Below, piece by piece: positions 50,701 to 56,624 of a DNA stretch of 64,000 bases (positions are counted from its first letter, which is position 1; the number at the start of each line of letters is the position of its first letter). The DNA comes from an uncultured Latescibacterota bacterium (GTDB taxonomy: Bacteria; Latescibacterota; UBA2968), in contig OX638329.1 in the NCBI GenBank assembly GCA_951812755.1, positions 1,039,339 through 1,103,338 of the forward strand, read 5' to 3'. The translations under genes and the position numbers were made by a program. The notes beneath the pieces were generated by a model. That model did no database searches and was not told where the DNA came from. It saw nothing but the letters and a program-made list of their open reading frames with translations.

Positions 50701-53233
50701 TTTAAGCACCCTTCCCGCTGGTGTGTTTTCGGGTCTGTCCAGTCTTCAAACCCTGAGCCTTTACAGAAATAATCTAAGCGACCTGCCGGATAATGTGTTT
50801 TCGGGTCTGTCCAGTCTTCAAACCCTGAGTCTTGACAATACCGGTTTGACCAGTCTTCCGATGGGTATATTCACTGGTCTGTCAGCACTTCAAAACTTAT
50901 GGCTCCACGATAATGGTTTAAGGTCCCTTTCCGCTGATGTGTTTTCGGGTCTGTCCAGTCTGCAAAATTTGAGCCTTAGTAACAACAGGCGGTTGCGGAC
51001 CCTTCCCAAGGATGTGTTTTCGGGTCTGTCCAGTCTTCAAACTCTGCGCCTTTACAATACCGGTCTAACCAGTCTTCGGAGGGATGTATTCACTGGTCTG
51101 TCCAGTCTTCAAACTCTAAATCTCGATGATAACAGTCTGTCCAATCTTCGGATGGGTATATTCACTGGTCTGTCCAGTCTTCAAACTCTGGGTCTTAGCA
51201 ACAACACGTTGGGGTCCCTTCCCGCTAATGTGTTTTCGGGTCTATCCAATTTGAGATTCCTGAGTCTTGACGGCAATGGTCTGGGCACGCTCCCGGATCG
51301 CGCATTCTCCGGTTTGTCCAGTCTGCAAACTCTAAATCTCGGCGGCAACACATTGAGCGCACTTCCCGATAGCGCGTTCTTCGACCTGTCCGGCTTACAA
51401 ATACTGAATCTCAAGGGCAACATGTTGACCACGCTACCCGATAGTGTGTTCTACGGTCTATCCATATTGAGAGAGCTGGATGTGTCTGATAATACGGGTG
51501 CGCCCTTCACCGTTGCGTTGGCGTTGCAACGCACAGACAATACGGACTTGACAGCGGCGGGACCTGCCACGGTTGTGGTCAGTGTTGCTCAGGGTGCGCC
51601 GTTTGATATGACCATCAATCTATCGGCAAGAGATGTCACAATGCCGGATGAGAATCCATCGTTTTTGCAGACGACAATTTCAAAGGGTAGTATCCAGAGC
51701 GACCCCGTAACGGTGACGCAGAGCGGTACATCACCGATCAGAGTTAGTCTGTTGGGCCAGGCACCTGAGGCGCCAACAGACTATGAAGACATCTATACAG
51801 CTTTTGGTTCATCGCTCGTTTTGTTCGGTGAAGCGGCGAACCGCGCGCCCGAGGCGGTGGGTTCAATTGCCGCACAGATACTAAAGGTGGGAGATGCCGC
51901 AATACATGTGGAGGTACAAAATAATTTTTCGGATCCAGATGGCGACATTTTGAGCTACAGCGCGACTTCAGATATGCCCAGCGTAGCTTCGGCGAGGATG
52001 AGGACAAATGTGCCGTCTGAAGTGAGGATAAATCCAGTGAGTGCGGGGCGTGCAACGGTGACGGTGACGGCAAGTGATCAGACCAACAGTGTCACGCAGG
52101 AGTTCGAGGTGATCGTGAAGAATACGGCGCCTGTGGTCGATAAAGGGCTTACCGATCAGATCGCATTATCGGGCAGCGCGTTTACATACACCTTTCCAGC
52201 AGATGCGTTTAGCGATACCGATAATGATGCTCTTACCTATACGAGTAGCGGAGAGCCGGCGTGGTTGACTTTTGCTCCGGCCTCGCGCACGTTCAGCGGC
52301 ACGCCATCTAATACTGAGGGTTCGCCCTTTACGATTATCGTAATAGCTGATGACGGCAAAGACAGTCAGGTACAGACGAGTTTTACTCTGACAGTTCCCA
52401 TAGGGATTTGCGGTCGGACTTCACAGATACAAACTGCTATCCTGTCTGTGATAGACGGGGTTAACAACTGCGCCCATGTCACAAAGGAGCATTTGTCCGG
52501 GATCGTGGATTCTTTGGATCTTCGAGATCAGAGTATCACCACCTTGCAGGCGAATGATTTTTCTGGCATGCCCAATCTGAGGATCCTGAATTTTTACGAC
52601 AATGACCTTGCCGCACTGCCTTCGGGTGTGTTTTCTGGCCTGTCGAATTTGAGATTCTTGAGTCTTTATAAAAATGCATTGACCGCATTGCCTTCGGGTG
52701 TGTTTTCTGGCCTGTCGAATTTGAGATTTGTGAGTCTTGATAGCAATTCGGTGAGTACACTGCCCGCCAACGTGTTTTCCGGTTTGTCGAATCTGGAGGC
52801 TCTGAGTCTGAATGGAAATACGTTGAGCGCGTTACCCGCTGGCGTATTTTCCGGCTTGTCCAGCCTGAGTCATCTGGATGTGTCTGGTAATACGGGCGCG
52901 CCCTTTACCCTTACGCTGGCGTTGGAACGCACAGACAATACGGACTTGACAGCGGCAGGACCCGCCACGGTTGTAGTCAAAATTGCCCAGGGCGCACCGT
53001 TTGATATGACCATCAGCCTGTCGGTAATAGATGGCGTACTGACGGATGAGGATAGCAACCCGATTACAGAGGTGACTATTTCAAAGGGTAGTATCCAGAG
53101 CGAACCCATAACGGTGACACAGAGCGGGACAATAGCGACCACAGTCAGTCTGGCGTCTGCACCTGACCTACCGGCGAACTATGTTGGCATCCAGATTTCT
53201 GTGGGTACTTCGCTCGTTCTGTTCGGGCCATAG
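35720..53233 (+). CDS. giant secreted modular protein: cohesin-like, dockerin, cadherin-like/FN3 array, LRR blocks
   Basis: The protein has 5,837 residues, about 600 kDa. After a signal peptide (about 1-33) comes a cohesin-like beta-sandwich (about 35-195), e.g. SLSVRFEYDMNQVVYEGF. A dockerin follows, with loops DFDGSGFVDLQDLLLF and YDLNGDGAIGVEDYLIF. Next come one cadherin-like and one FN3 module, an undefined beta domain and Ig-like domains (to about 810). Then there are about 19 cadherin-like modules (APVITSVSAFSVNENSTG, ATDADxDD, DVNEAP) and 11 FN3 modules. The C-terminal third has four LRR blocks (SGLSSLQTLRLDxNxL), each capped by a GICGRT...DCA motif and followed by a beta domain. No LPXTG, PEP-CTERM or type IX sorting signal is visible at the end (SLVLFGP). 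The ATG at 35720 has GAGGAG 7 nt upstream. It probably acts as a calcium-stabilised surface scaffold or adhesin. This function is inferred. Confidence 0.9.
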   Translation: MFKLLFRMPSLAALIFTIIFTTLLVQSFSLSSQTNSFSLSLDLDSSEGDQAVQSLDVSPNQDVSIQIFGTDIQSASSLSVRFEYDMNQVVYEGFDAGNVLPNPDVRVEEGTNPPTVSDDSTSTILPHNETSFVEITIASIGSATVNSGLIGTLHLRTTDAFSQTEILLVRAELGRGGQVESAMLNLHVELQIAGAPSPDFDGSGFVDLQDLLLFKKGFGSRVGQEHYEVKYDLNGDGAIGVEDYLIFIQSYGKWVNRAPVFTSKTYVTYFIDENTPGGEPIGDPISATDADGNIVTYHLSGTDVDLFAFDAGTGQLQTKEGITYDYEHRTTYSVIVEASDGQGGTARLLVIIKINDLKEPPSSSPSNFLVIPDNESLTVHYAAVPDERGRPPVRGYHAEIRRGEKGPWGTRKTIYGRTNTSVYYHKIDVPRYQNSFLENGQLYQVRVRAYNSDGASTWSEPVSGIPVYTPPKEEPKLVQFQDGYAIIDLSPVTGEGGKIVVTQADLPATIPQEEVEGVFAEGVVVAVSNAPDVPASAGFILPVRASLFDIALKARINNRDVDIGDVLRAPVEICLSVPEDIFDPVIVHYDDGASAWEMLERQRVDNDVVCGYTDMFSLFGIGVSVNRAPVAVGRFEAQMLRVGDEGVTIDVSGKFSDPDNDVLTYEAVSSDEAVAKVDVSGSVVTLTPVAEGTATVTVTARDAAGSNQTAEQTIAVTINKADVKLSFGGATVSAQTYTVGREIDDIQLPEATGGTGIIGYTLTPALPDGLVLDGETRTISGTPTVAIEARDYKWRATDADENTIELLFSIAVEPANRAPVFTDISPLSVRENSTGVVVTVSATDADSDDSITGYGIASGADGDQFSIMAATGVLSFTIALNYEMPTDVAVTDPANAANNNEYIVYVTATGGVDARALTARDTLTISVMDVTEAPGKPAMPVLSDATLNSLKISWTAPANTGPVITAYDVRYIHSSASDADKADDDNWTEEEDAWRIGGGALEYTISPLDPNTSYDVQVRAENTEGESDWSDTLEKMTSANVAPVITSVSAFSVNENSTGDVATVTATDADDDDDIESYGIASGADGDQFSIVAATGVLTFTAAPNFEMPTDVEVIDPSNVANNNEYIVYVTATGGENARALTSSDTITVTVTDVNEAPVFSSAASVDVSENKQAVGTVVAEDVDADDSITGYALTGGADQALFEITSGNVLRFTTAPDFESPADALSTTPSNADANNEYIVEVTATGGAGARTMSVVQTITVTVTDENEAPIFATISPPSVSENSTGALVTVVASDEDTADNIESYGIDTNAADGSQFSIDTSTGVLTFTTAPNFEDAKDVAVTDPASGAGDNEYIVIVTATGGENARALTGRDTIKVTVKDVDGEAPGKPAMPTLVQATVNSLKISWSTPTNTGPPISSYDVRYILTSDDETDDDNWTEKDDVWTSVTGGDLEYTIDGLDPNTPYDVQVRAENAEGESDWSDTLEKMTTANVAPVITSVSAFSVNENSTGDVATVTATDADDDDNIESYDIVAGGDGAQFEIVASTGVLSFKAAPNFEDPKDVAFTDATNSANDNDANNNEYIVIVSATGGENARALTASDTIKVTVIDVNEAPVFSSAASFDVGENKQAVGTVVADDVDSEDSITGYALTGGADQALFEITSGNELRFTTAPDFESPADALSTTPSNAAANNEYIVEVTATGGAGDRELTAVQTITVTVTDENEAPVFATVSPPSVSENSTGDIVTVSASDEDTADNIESYGIDTSVADGSQFSIDTSTGVLTFTTAPNFESPTDVAVSDPANALENNEYIVIVTATSGADARVLTSKDTLKVTVMDVDGEAPGKPATPTLSQATVNSLKISWRAPTNTGPPITAYDVRYILTSADETDDDNWTEVTDAWTSGDGALEYTISPLDPNTSYDVQVRAKSDEGMSDWSDTLEKMTSANVAPVITSISAFSVNENSTGDVATVTAMDADDSDDIESYGIASGADGDQFSIVAATGVLTFTAAPNFEMPTDVVVIDPSNVANNNEYIVYVTATGGENARALTSSDTITVTVMDVNEAPAFSSAASFDVSENKQAVGKVEADDVDSGDSITGYALTGGDDQAKFSLVPETGALSFKAAPDYEVAGDSDTDNAYLVEVTATGGAGARAMSVVQAITVSVQDENEAPVFAAVLPISVNENITGDIVTVSASDEDTADNIESYGIDTSVADGSQFSIDTSTGVLTFKEAPNYEDAKDVAFIDAANSDNDNAKENNEYIVIVTATGGTGDRVLTASDTLKVTVTDVEGEAPGKPATLTIAEATLNSLKVSWSKPTNTGPAISSYDVRYILTSASADDKADDSNWTEVTGAWTSGALEYTISPLLQNTEYDIQVRARNAEGMSDWSSSVTGTTEQNVAPVITSVSSFSVDENITTATTVGTVAATDADEGDDITYGIASGADGDQFSIVEATGVLTFNASPNYEDPRDVAFNYPDNTVNAAENNEYIVIVTATGGTGAHALTARDTITVTVIDVTEPPGVPDAPMIAESTFNSLKIEWRAPTNTGPDISNYYVRYILTSASDDDKADDDNWTEDPDAWKSDTNTDLTYTISPLLQSTSYDVQVRAKSDEGMSDWSDTVVGTTGQNVVPVITSVSAFSVNENSTGDVATVTAMDADTEDSITGYGIATGADGDQFSIGSSTGVLTFNTAPNFEDPKDVAVTNPSNDAEDNEYIVFVTAMGGADARALTARDTITVTVMDVDGEAPGKPDAPTVSATFNSLTVSWSKPTNTGPDISSYDVRYILTSASDSDKADDSKWTLQEDAWKSDTNTDLTYTISPLTQDTSYDVQVRAESDEGMSDWSDTKVGTTVQNVAPVITSVSAFSVNENSTGIIALVSATDADNEDDITGYNIVAGADGSQFEITFSSVAQTGALIFKAVPNFEVPTDVAVTNPSNDAENNEYIVIVSATGGADARALTARDTITVTVMDVAEPPGKPDAPTVVAMFNSLKVSWTVPTNTGPDISSYDVRYILTSATDKADANWTEVTEAWEAGDGALEYTIGSLTQSTSYDVQVRAESDEGMSDWSDTKVETTGQNVAPVITSVSAFSVNENSTGDVATVTAMDADTADNIESYEIATGADGDQFSIGSSTGVLTFNTAPNFEEPTDVAVTNPSNDAENNEYIVFVTATSGENARALTSRDTITVTVMDVAEPPGKPDAPTVSATFNSLTVSWSKPTNTGPDISSYDVRYILTSDDETMDANWTVQEDAWKSDTNTDLTYTISPLTQDTSYDVQVRAESDEGMSDWSDTVVGTTEANVAPVITSVSAFSVNENSTGDVATVTAMDADGDDSITGYDIVDGADGDQFSIGALTGVLTFNTAPNFEAPTDVAVTDPVNAASNNEYIVYVTATGGADARALTSRDTITVTVMDVDGEAPGKPDAPMIAEATLNSLKISWRAPTNTGPDISSYDVRHILTSATDKADANWTEVTEAWEAGDGALEYTIGSLTQSTSYDVQVRAESDEGMSDWSDTVVGTTEANVAPVITSISAFSVNENSTGDVATVTAMDADTGDSITGYGIATGADGDQFTIGSSTGVLTFKVAPNYEEPTDVAVTNPSNDAEDNEYIVFVTATSGENARALTSRDTITVTVMDVAEPPGKPDAPTVSATFNSLTVSWSKPTNTGPDISSYDVRYILTSDDETMDANWTVQEDAWKLDTNTDLTYTISPLTQSTSYDVQVRAKSDEGMSDWSDTVVGTTGQNVAPVITSVSAFSVNENSTGDVATVTAMDADGDDSITGYGIATGADGDQFSIGALTGVLTFNTAPNFEDPKDVTVTDPVNAASNNEYIVYVTATGGADARALTAHDTLKVTVSDVNEVPIFSSAASFDVDENKQAVGTVEADDVDSQDSITGYAITGGDDRAKFSIVSGTGALSFKTAPDYEVAGDSDTDNAYLVEVTATGGAGTRAQSVVQAITVTVVDENEEPVFAAVSPISVNENSTAALVTVSASDEDTADNIESYDIATGADGSQFSIDASTGVLTFMTAPNFEDAKDVAVTDPANDAEDNEYIVYVTATGGAGDRALTGRDILTVTVMNVIEPPGKPDVPTVSATFNSLTVSWSAPTNTGPSISSYDVRYILTSASDDDKADDTKWTEVMDAWTSGALEYTIGSLDDNTSYDIQVRAENDEGMSDWSDTVVRMTEVAPGICGRTPAVQTAILSRTASAGVVDCALVTDALLELLSGTLDLNSQDVNTLKADDFSDLSSLQTLRLDQNSLEALPEGIFSGLSSLQILRLERNSLERLPEGLFSGLSSLQFLYLDRNSLETLPQGIFTGLSSLQILNLARNSLETLPEGIFSDLSSLERLELDRNDLSTLPEGIFTGLSSLQILNFKDNDFNTLPNGLFSGLPSALTELNLSDNMGAPFTLTMVLERTDNTALTAAGPATVVVKVAEGAPLDMTVSLSVMGGTLTDENMKPISQVTISTGSIQSIPITVRKSGASQTTLALGTAPALPGSYNSIQTAVGMSLDLFESGICDRTQAVQTAILSEIASISDCAMVTDAHLTGITGTLDLSDMSITELRENDFSGLSNLGILRLSRNSLQTLPYGLFSGLSSLERLELGRNDLATLSDNVFSDLSSLQALRLENNPLGELPDNVFSDLSSLQTLRLDNTALTNIPRDLFIGLSSLQTLDLSMNELEMLSDDIFSELSNLSSLSLSDNSLDVLPDRVFSGLSSLETLYLDQNFLETLPDGVFSGLSSLQGLELDRNLLNALPRGVFTGLSSLQRIKLDRNKLSTLPRRIFAGLSSLRILNLKDNDFETLPNGLFSGLPSALRNLNLSDNTGAPFTLTMILERAGPATVVAKVVQGAPFDMTVSLSITGGTLTDANGMSISQVTLSTGKIHSDPITVTQNSLLSQVTLSLGTAPALPGGYNEDGIQTAVGTSLKFQAGGICGRTQPVQTAILSEITGVSDCALVTTAHLTGITGTLDLSDKSISVLQASDFTGLSALQNLWLHDNDLSTLPAGVFSGLSSLQTLSLYRNNLSDLPDNVFSGLSSLQTLSLDNTGLTSLPMGIFTGLSALQNLWLHDNGLRSLSADVFSGLSSLQNLSLSNNRRLRTLPKDVFSGLSSLQTLRLYNTGLTSLRRDVFTGLSSLQTLNLDDNSLSNLRMGIFTGLSSLQTLGLSNNTLGSLPANVFSGLSNLRFLSLDGNGLGTLPDRAFSGLSSLQTLNLGGNTLSALPDSAFFDLSGLQILNLKGNMLTTLPDSVFYGLSILRELDVSDNTGAPFTVALALQRTDNTDLTAAGPATVVVSVAQGAPFDMTINLSARDVTMPDENPSFLQTTISKGSIQSDPVTVTQSGTSPIRVSLLGQAPEAPTDYEDIYTAFGSSLVLFGEAANRAPEAVGSIAAQILKVGDAAIHVEVQNNFSDPDGDILSYSATSDMPSVASARMRTNVPSEVRINPVSAGRATVTVTASDQTNSVTQEFEVIVKNTAPVVDKGLTDQIALSGSAFTYTFPADAFSDTDNDALTYTSSGEPAWLTFAPASRTFSGTPSNTEGSPFTIIVIADDGKDSQVQTSFTLTVPIGICGRTSQIQTAILSVIDGVNNCAHVTKEHLSGIVDSLDLRDQSITTLQANDFSGMPNLRILNFYDNDLAALPSGVFSGLSNLRFLSLYKNALTALPSGVFSGLSNLRFVSLDSNSVSTLPANVFSGLSNLEALSLNGNTLSALPAGVFSGLSSLSHLDVSGNTGAPFTLTLALERTDNTDLTAAGPATVVVKIAQGAPFDMTISLSVIDGVLTDEDSNPITEVTISKGSIQSEPITVTQSGTIATTVSLASAPDLPANYVGIQISVGTSLVLFGP
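38160..42600 (+). repeat. higher-order repeat: FN3 plus three cadherin-like modules, about 1.36 kb per unit
   Basis: Equivalent points (GATCACGAGTGTATC or its variant) fall at 38851, 40207, 41575 and 42925, i.e. steps of 1,350-1,368 bp. Each unit encodes FN3, then cadherin-like modules beginning APVITSV, then VFSSAAS, then ISPPSVSENSTG or similar. Nucleotide identity between units is high by eye. Confidence 0.85.
42601..47290 (+). repeat. tandem repeat: FN3 plus one cadherin-like module, about 665 bp per unit
   Basis: Equivalent points fall at 43612, 44287, 44959, 45622, 46288 and 46951, steps of 663-675 bp. Several neighbouring units share long identical stretches, pointing to recent expansion or gene conversion. 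Confidence 0.88.
48269..51833 (+). repeat. three leucine-rich-repeat blocks with Cys-containing caps and beta-domain spacers
   Basis: Blocks start at about 48269, 49249 and 50496, each with a GICxRTxxVQTAIL cap, a DCA motif and about 8-14 LRRs of 24 residues. Each is followed by a roughly 110-residue beta domain (GAPFTLT...GPATVV). The LRR type is the consensus xLxxLxLxxNxLxxLPxxxF. Confidence 0.85.
52401..53230 (+). repeat. fourth LRR block and final beta domain
   Basis: After two Ig/cadherin-like domains (about 51834-52400) the cap motif recurs (GICGRTSQIQTAIL), with about five LRRs and the same beta domain, which forms the C-terminus of the protein. Confidence 0.82.
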
Positions 53234-53270
53234 AACCAATAGTGGAAAGCGGGAACAAAAGGAGCATGTG

Positions 53271-56200
53271 ATGAACTTACAGAGATGGGTAATGATTTTT
53301 ACAGGCGGTATGATCGGCATGGTCAATATAGCGATGGCACAGGATACGCCCTGGTGCTATAATTTTGAGGAAATGTCGCCGGCCTATCAGGCAGATACAG
53401 GTAGTACGATATCGCTCTCGACAGACCATTACAAGTGGGGAGCGCAGTCTCTAAAGTTTGTGTGGCAGAATGGCGGGCGTCTTTTTTTTACAGATCCCGC
53501 ACCGAGGCGCGACGAGGCACTGACCGGATTTCGGGCGTGGGTGTACAACGAAACAGCACTCAATGAGATGCTGACCTTCAGGTTTGGTACGGAATCCGAA
53601 CTGGCTACAGATAATCCGCGTTACCAATTTCAGTTTGGCTTGAATTTCACGGGATGGCGGACGATGTGGATCAGATTGCAAGAGGATGCGGTCAATGATT
53701 CTTATACGGGTACGGATAAAGGACGGGTGACGGCGTTTGAAATCGTTGCATCGAATAGTGGAACTGTTTATCTGGACCTGATGGAACTGGTAGAAAGAAT
53801 CCATTCCAGGCGGTCTGCTGACAGTCAAGTTCCGTTTATCAAGCAAAATGTTGAGGAGAAACCATCATTTTCCGATGCGGAAATAGACTTCCTGGCCGCA
53901 CAAAATCGCGAATATTTTTGGAGTCTAAACATATCTCCGGGCCCCTTTCCTCCGATTACCAATGAGGAACAACAGGCTTTTCAAACAATTGTCCAACGAT
54001 ATAAGGCCTGGGTGCTCGGCAACGGGGTGAAGGCTGACCAGCGGGAGCCGGTGCAGACCCGGCTCACTGCGCTTTCAGAGTATATAAGGCGCGGATATCG
54101 CAATCTGGCAACTTATGAGATTCGGCGCGAAGACAATCGCATTCTGGGAACCCCCCTATTTTCCGAGCTATCGCCATATACGCCCCATTTTCGAAATGTT
54201 TTTGGAGGCGTTTTGTTGCGTCTGGCACTGGATTACAGGTTGAATGGCAATAATGATGCGCGCGACCAGATACTGGATGTTTTCGACTATCTCCACGATC
54301 AGGGATGGGCAGATGGCAGTGGCACAGGTTCGCTACACCACGCATTTTTGCGCCTTGCGAGCTATGCTCACGCGGTGTATTTGATGGAAGACGAGTTGCG
54401 TAGTTCGGGACGGTTGGCGCGGGAATTGGCGAGCTTGAAATGGTATAGCATGTTTGGCGAGTTGTATGAACAGACCTGGAATCCGGGTACGAATGCAGAT
54501 TTTTTGCGTTCGGTGGCGATGTATCGGTTGTTGTGCATTTTGATGATGGACGATTCGCCTGCGAAGGTGGCAGATATGCGTCGCTATATCGCCTGGCTGA
54601 ATAATGCGCTGGATATTGCGCCGGGGTGGCTGGATACGATTAAGCCGGATTTTGTGGGTTTTCACCATCGGGGTATTTACGCCAATGCGTATGCGCCAAA
54701 TGCTTTTCACGTGGCCTCTTTGCTGGTGTATTTGTTACGCGATACGCCCTTTGCGGTTGACCAGGATAAGCGCGATAACTTAAAGCAGGCACTGTTGACA
54801 TTCAGGGCTATGACGAATACGTATGATATTTCGACAGCTATCGGTGGTCGCTTTCCGCTTAATACTTCGGTAGCAAATAAGTTGTTACCGGCGTATATGT
54901 ATATGGCGTTGAGCTATCCCTCGGTGGATGCGGAACTGGCGGGTACGTTTATGCGGCTCTGGAAACCAGGATCGTCGTTTCTAATAGAAGATTTGTTTGA
55001 ACAGGTATCCGCGGGGATCATGTATTTAGATACCCCGGGCGCGATGCAGATGATGGTGGATTTTGCAGAGGCGGGTCACGTATCAGAAGCTCCGCCGTCT
55101 GGGCATTGGACCCTGCCTTATGGCGCGCTGTCCATTCATCGGCGTGCGGACTGGATGGTGAGTATGAAGGGGTGGAGCAAGTACGTGTGGGATTTTGAAT
55201 CGTCAGGCGGCGGAGAAAATCCACTCGGTCGTTATTTGAGCTATGGTTCGATGCTGATTTACGGCAGTGGCGATCCTGTTGGCCGCGAGGCGAGTGGGAT
55301 TGTTCGAGATGGGTGGGATTGGAGCATGTGGCCCGGTACGACGGTGATTCTTCTGAGCCATGCAGAGCTTAACAACAGGACGCGCGATCGCAATTTTTCG
55401 GATGAGACTTTTGTGGGTGGGGTGAATATAGAAGGGCAAAACGGTGTGTTCGCGCTGAAGTTGCACGATACAGAGTACAATACGAGTTTTCGAGCGGTTA
55501 AGACGGTGTTCTGTTTTGACGATGTGCTGGTTTGCCTGGGGTCGGGTATTGAGAATAATGATGGCAGGCATGCGACGGTGACGCCGTTGTTTCAGGTCTC
55601 CATCTCCAGGGACCACCCCACCTGGGTAAATGGGGCAGGCGTGTGGGCGATTCCCTATGCGTTTTCAGGGACAACGGGACAGAGGGCCTGGTTGATGGAT
55701 TCACTGGGCAATGGGTATGTGGTTCCAGATGGTGAGGGATTGCAGGTGAAGCGTCAGGTGCAAGTTTCTGAAGATTATGGCAGAGATGGCGGCGGTACAG
55801 GGACTTTTGAATTGGCGTATCTCGATCACGGTAGGGTGCCTCAGACAAAAAAGTATGAATATGCCGTGCTGGTGCAGAGGTCGCCGAGGCGAGTACGCGC
55901 GTTTGCCAATGCGCCGGAATACGATGTGTGGCAGAAAGATGATCAGGCACATATTGTGCATCATCGGGGGATGAAGATGACGGGCTATGCGCTATTCAAT
56001 ACGAATGCAAGGCCAACAGATGGATGGGTTGAGTCTGTATCTTTGCCGAGTTTGGTGATGACCCGCGAAGTAGATGATGGCTTATTGCTTTCGGTAGCTG
56101 ATCCGGATTTTGGGTGGAGTTGGACCATTCAAGACCCGCACCGGCAAGATGGTACGCTAATTGTCAATCAGCCGAGTATGTCCCGTACAGTGAACGTGAC

Positions 56201-56570
56201 GTTGCGAGGAAAATGGCGTCTGGAAGGTGTGTATGCCCTTGCGACCGCAATGGTTCAAGCCGACCAGACGGTTGTGGCGTTTACGTGTCAGGACGGCAAG
56301 ACCGTAGAAGTGAAACTGGTCAGGACGGGTGTCGATCTTGCAAGCCTGGATTTTGATGGGGATGATGTGGTCGGAAGCACGGATTTTTTGCTCTTTGTCA
56401 GCCAATTTGGTCTGTCGGAAGGTGATGCGGGTTTTGAAGAACGATACGATCTGGATGGCAATGGCATGGTGGGGTTCAGCGATTTTGTAATTTTTGCAGA
56501 GGGATTTGGCAAACCGGTGAGTGGAAAACCTGTGGCTCTCCGGAATGGAGGAGAAAGGTTGGGATCGTGA
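53271..56570 (+). CDS. second secreted PL8 lyase (chondroitinase-ABC-like) with C-terminal dockerin
   Basis: This is a paralogue of the 28554 protein, 1,099 residues, with the same layout. It has a signal peptide (to about AMAQ), a jelly-roll domain and a catalytic helical domain with GFHHRGIYANAY and IGGRFPL. The beta-sandwich includes DWSMWPGTTVI and FDDVLVCLGSGIEN. The dockerin has loops DFDGDDVVGSTDFLLF and YDLDGNGMVGFSDFVIF, and the tail ends GKPVSGKPVALRNGGERLGS. It has an insertion after the jelly-roll domain (around SFSDAEIDFLAAQNREYFWS). The ATG at 53271, after AAAGGAGC, lies 37 bp after the giant gene, so both are probably one sigma-54-driven transcript. A strong terminator follows. 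Confidence 0.9.
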   Translation: MNLQRWVMIFTGGMIGMVNIAMAQDTPWCYNFEEMSPAYQADTGSTISLSTDHYKWGAQSLKFVWQNGGRLFFTDPAPRRDEALTGFRAWVYNETALNEMLTFRFGTESELATDNPRYQFQFGLNFTGWRTMWIRLQEDAVNDSYTGTDKGRVTAFEIVASNSGTVYLDLMELVERIHSRRSADSQVPFIKQNVEEKPSFSDAEIDFLAAQNREYFWSLNISPGPFPPITNEEQQAFQTIVQRYKAWVLGNGVKADQREPVQTRLTALSEYIRRGYRNLATYEIRREDNRILGTPLFSELSPYTPHFRNVFGGVLLRLALDYRLNGNNDARDQILDVFDYLHDQGWADGSGTGSLHHAFLRLASYAHAVYLMEDELRSSGRLARELASLKWYSMFGELYEQTWNPGTNADFLRSVAMYRLLCILMMDDSPAKVADMRRYIAWLNNALDIAPGWLDTIKPDFVGFHHRGIYANAYAPNAFHVASLLVYLLRDTPFAVDQDKRDNLKQALLTFRAMTNTYDISTAIGGRFPLNTSVANKLLPAYMYMALSYPSVDAELAGTFMRLWKPGSSFLIEDLFEQVSAGIMYLDTPGAMQMMVDFAEAGHVSEAPPSGHWTLPYGALSIHRRADWMVSMKGWSKYVWDFESSGGGENPLGRYLSYGSMLIYGSGDPVGREASGIVRDGWDWSMWPGTTVILLSHAELNNRTRDRNFSDETFVGGVNIEGQNGVFALKLHDTEYNTSFRAVKTVFCFDDVLVCLGSGIENNDGRHATVTPLFQVSISRDHPTWVNGAGVWAIPYAFSGTTGQRAWLMDSLGNGYVVPDGEGLQVKRQVQVSEDYGRDGGGTGTFELAYLDHGRVPQTKKYEYAVLVQRSPRRVRAFANAPEYDVWQKDDQAHIVHHRGMKMTGYALFNTNARPTDGWVESVSLPSLVMTREVDDGLLLSVADPDFGWSWTIQDPHRQDGTLIVNQPSMSRTVNVTLRGKWRLEGVYALATAMVQADQTVVAFTCQDGKTVEVKLVRTGVDLASLDFDGDDVVGSTDFLLFVSQFGLSEGDAGFEERYDLDGNGMVGFSDFVIFAEGFGKPVSGKPVALRNGGERLGS

Positions 56571-56585
56571 TGGTTTGAGAGCACC

Positions 56586-56624
56586 AATAAAAAAGCCGCC
56601 ACACAATGTGGCGGCTTTTTTATT
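56586..56624. terminator. bidirectional rho-independent terminator
   Basis: A perfect 18-bp stem (core AAAAAAGCCGCCACA / TGTGGCGGCTTTTTT) with loop CAA carries A and T runs on both sides. It separates the convergent PL8 and DUF5069-like genes and overlaps the last stop codon of the latter. Confidence 0.95.
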
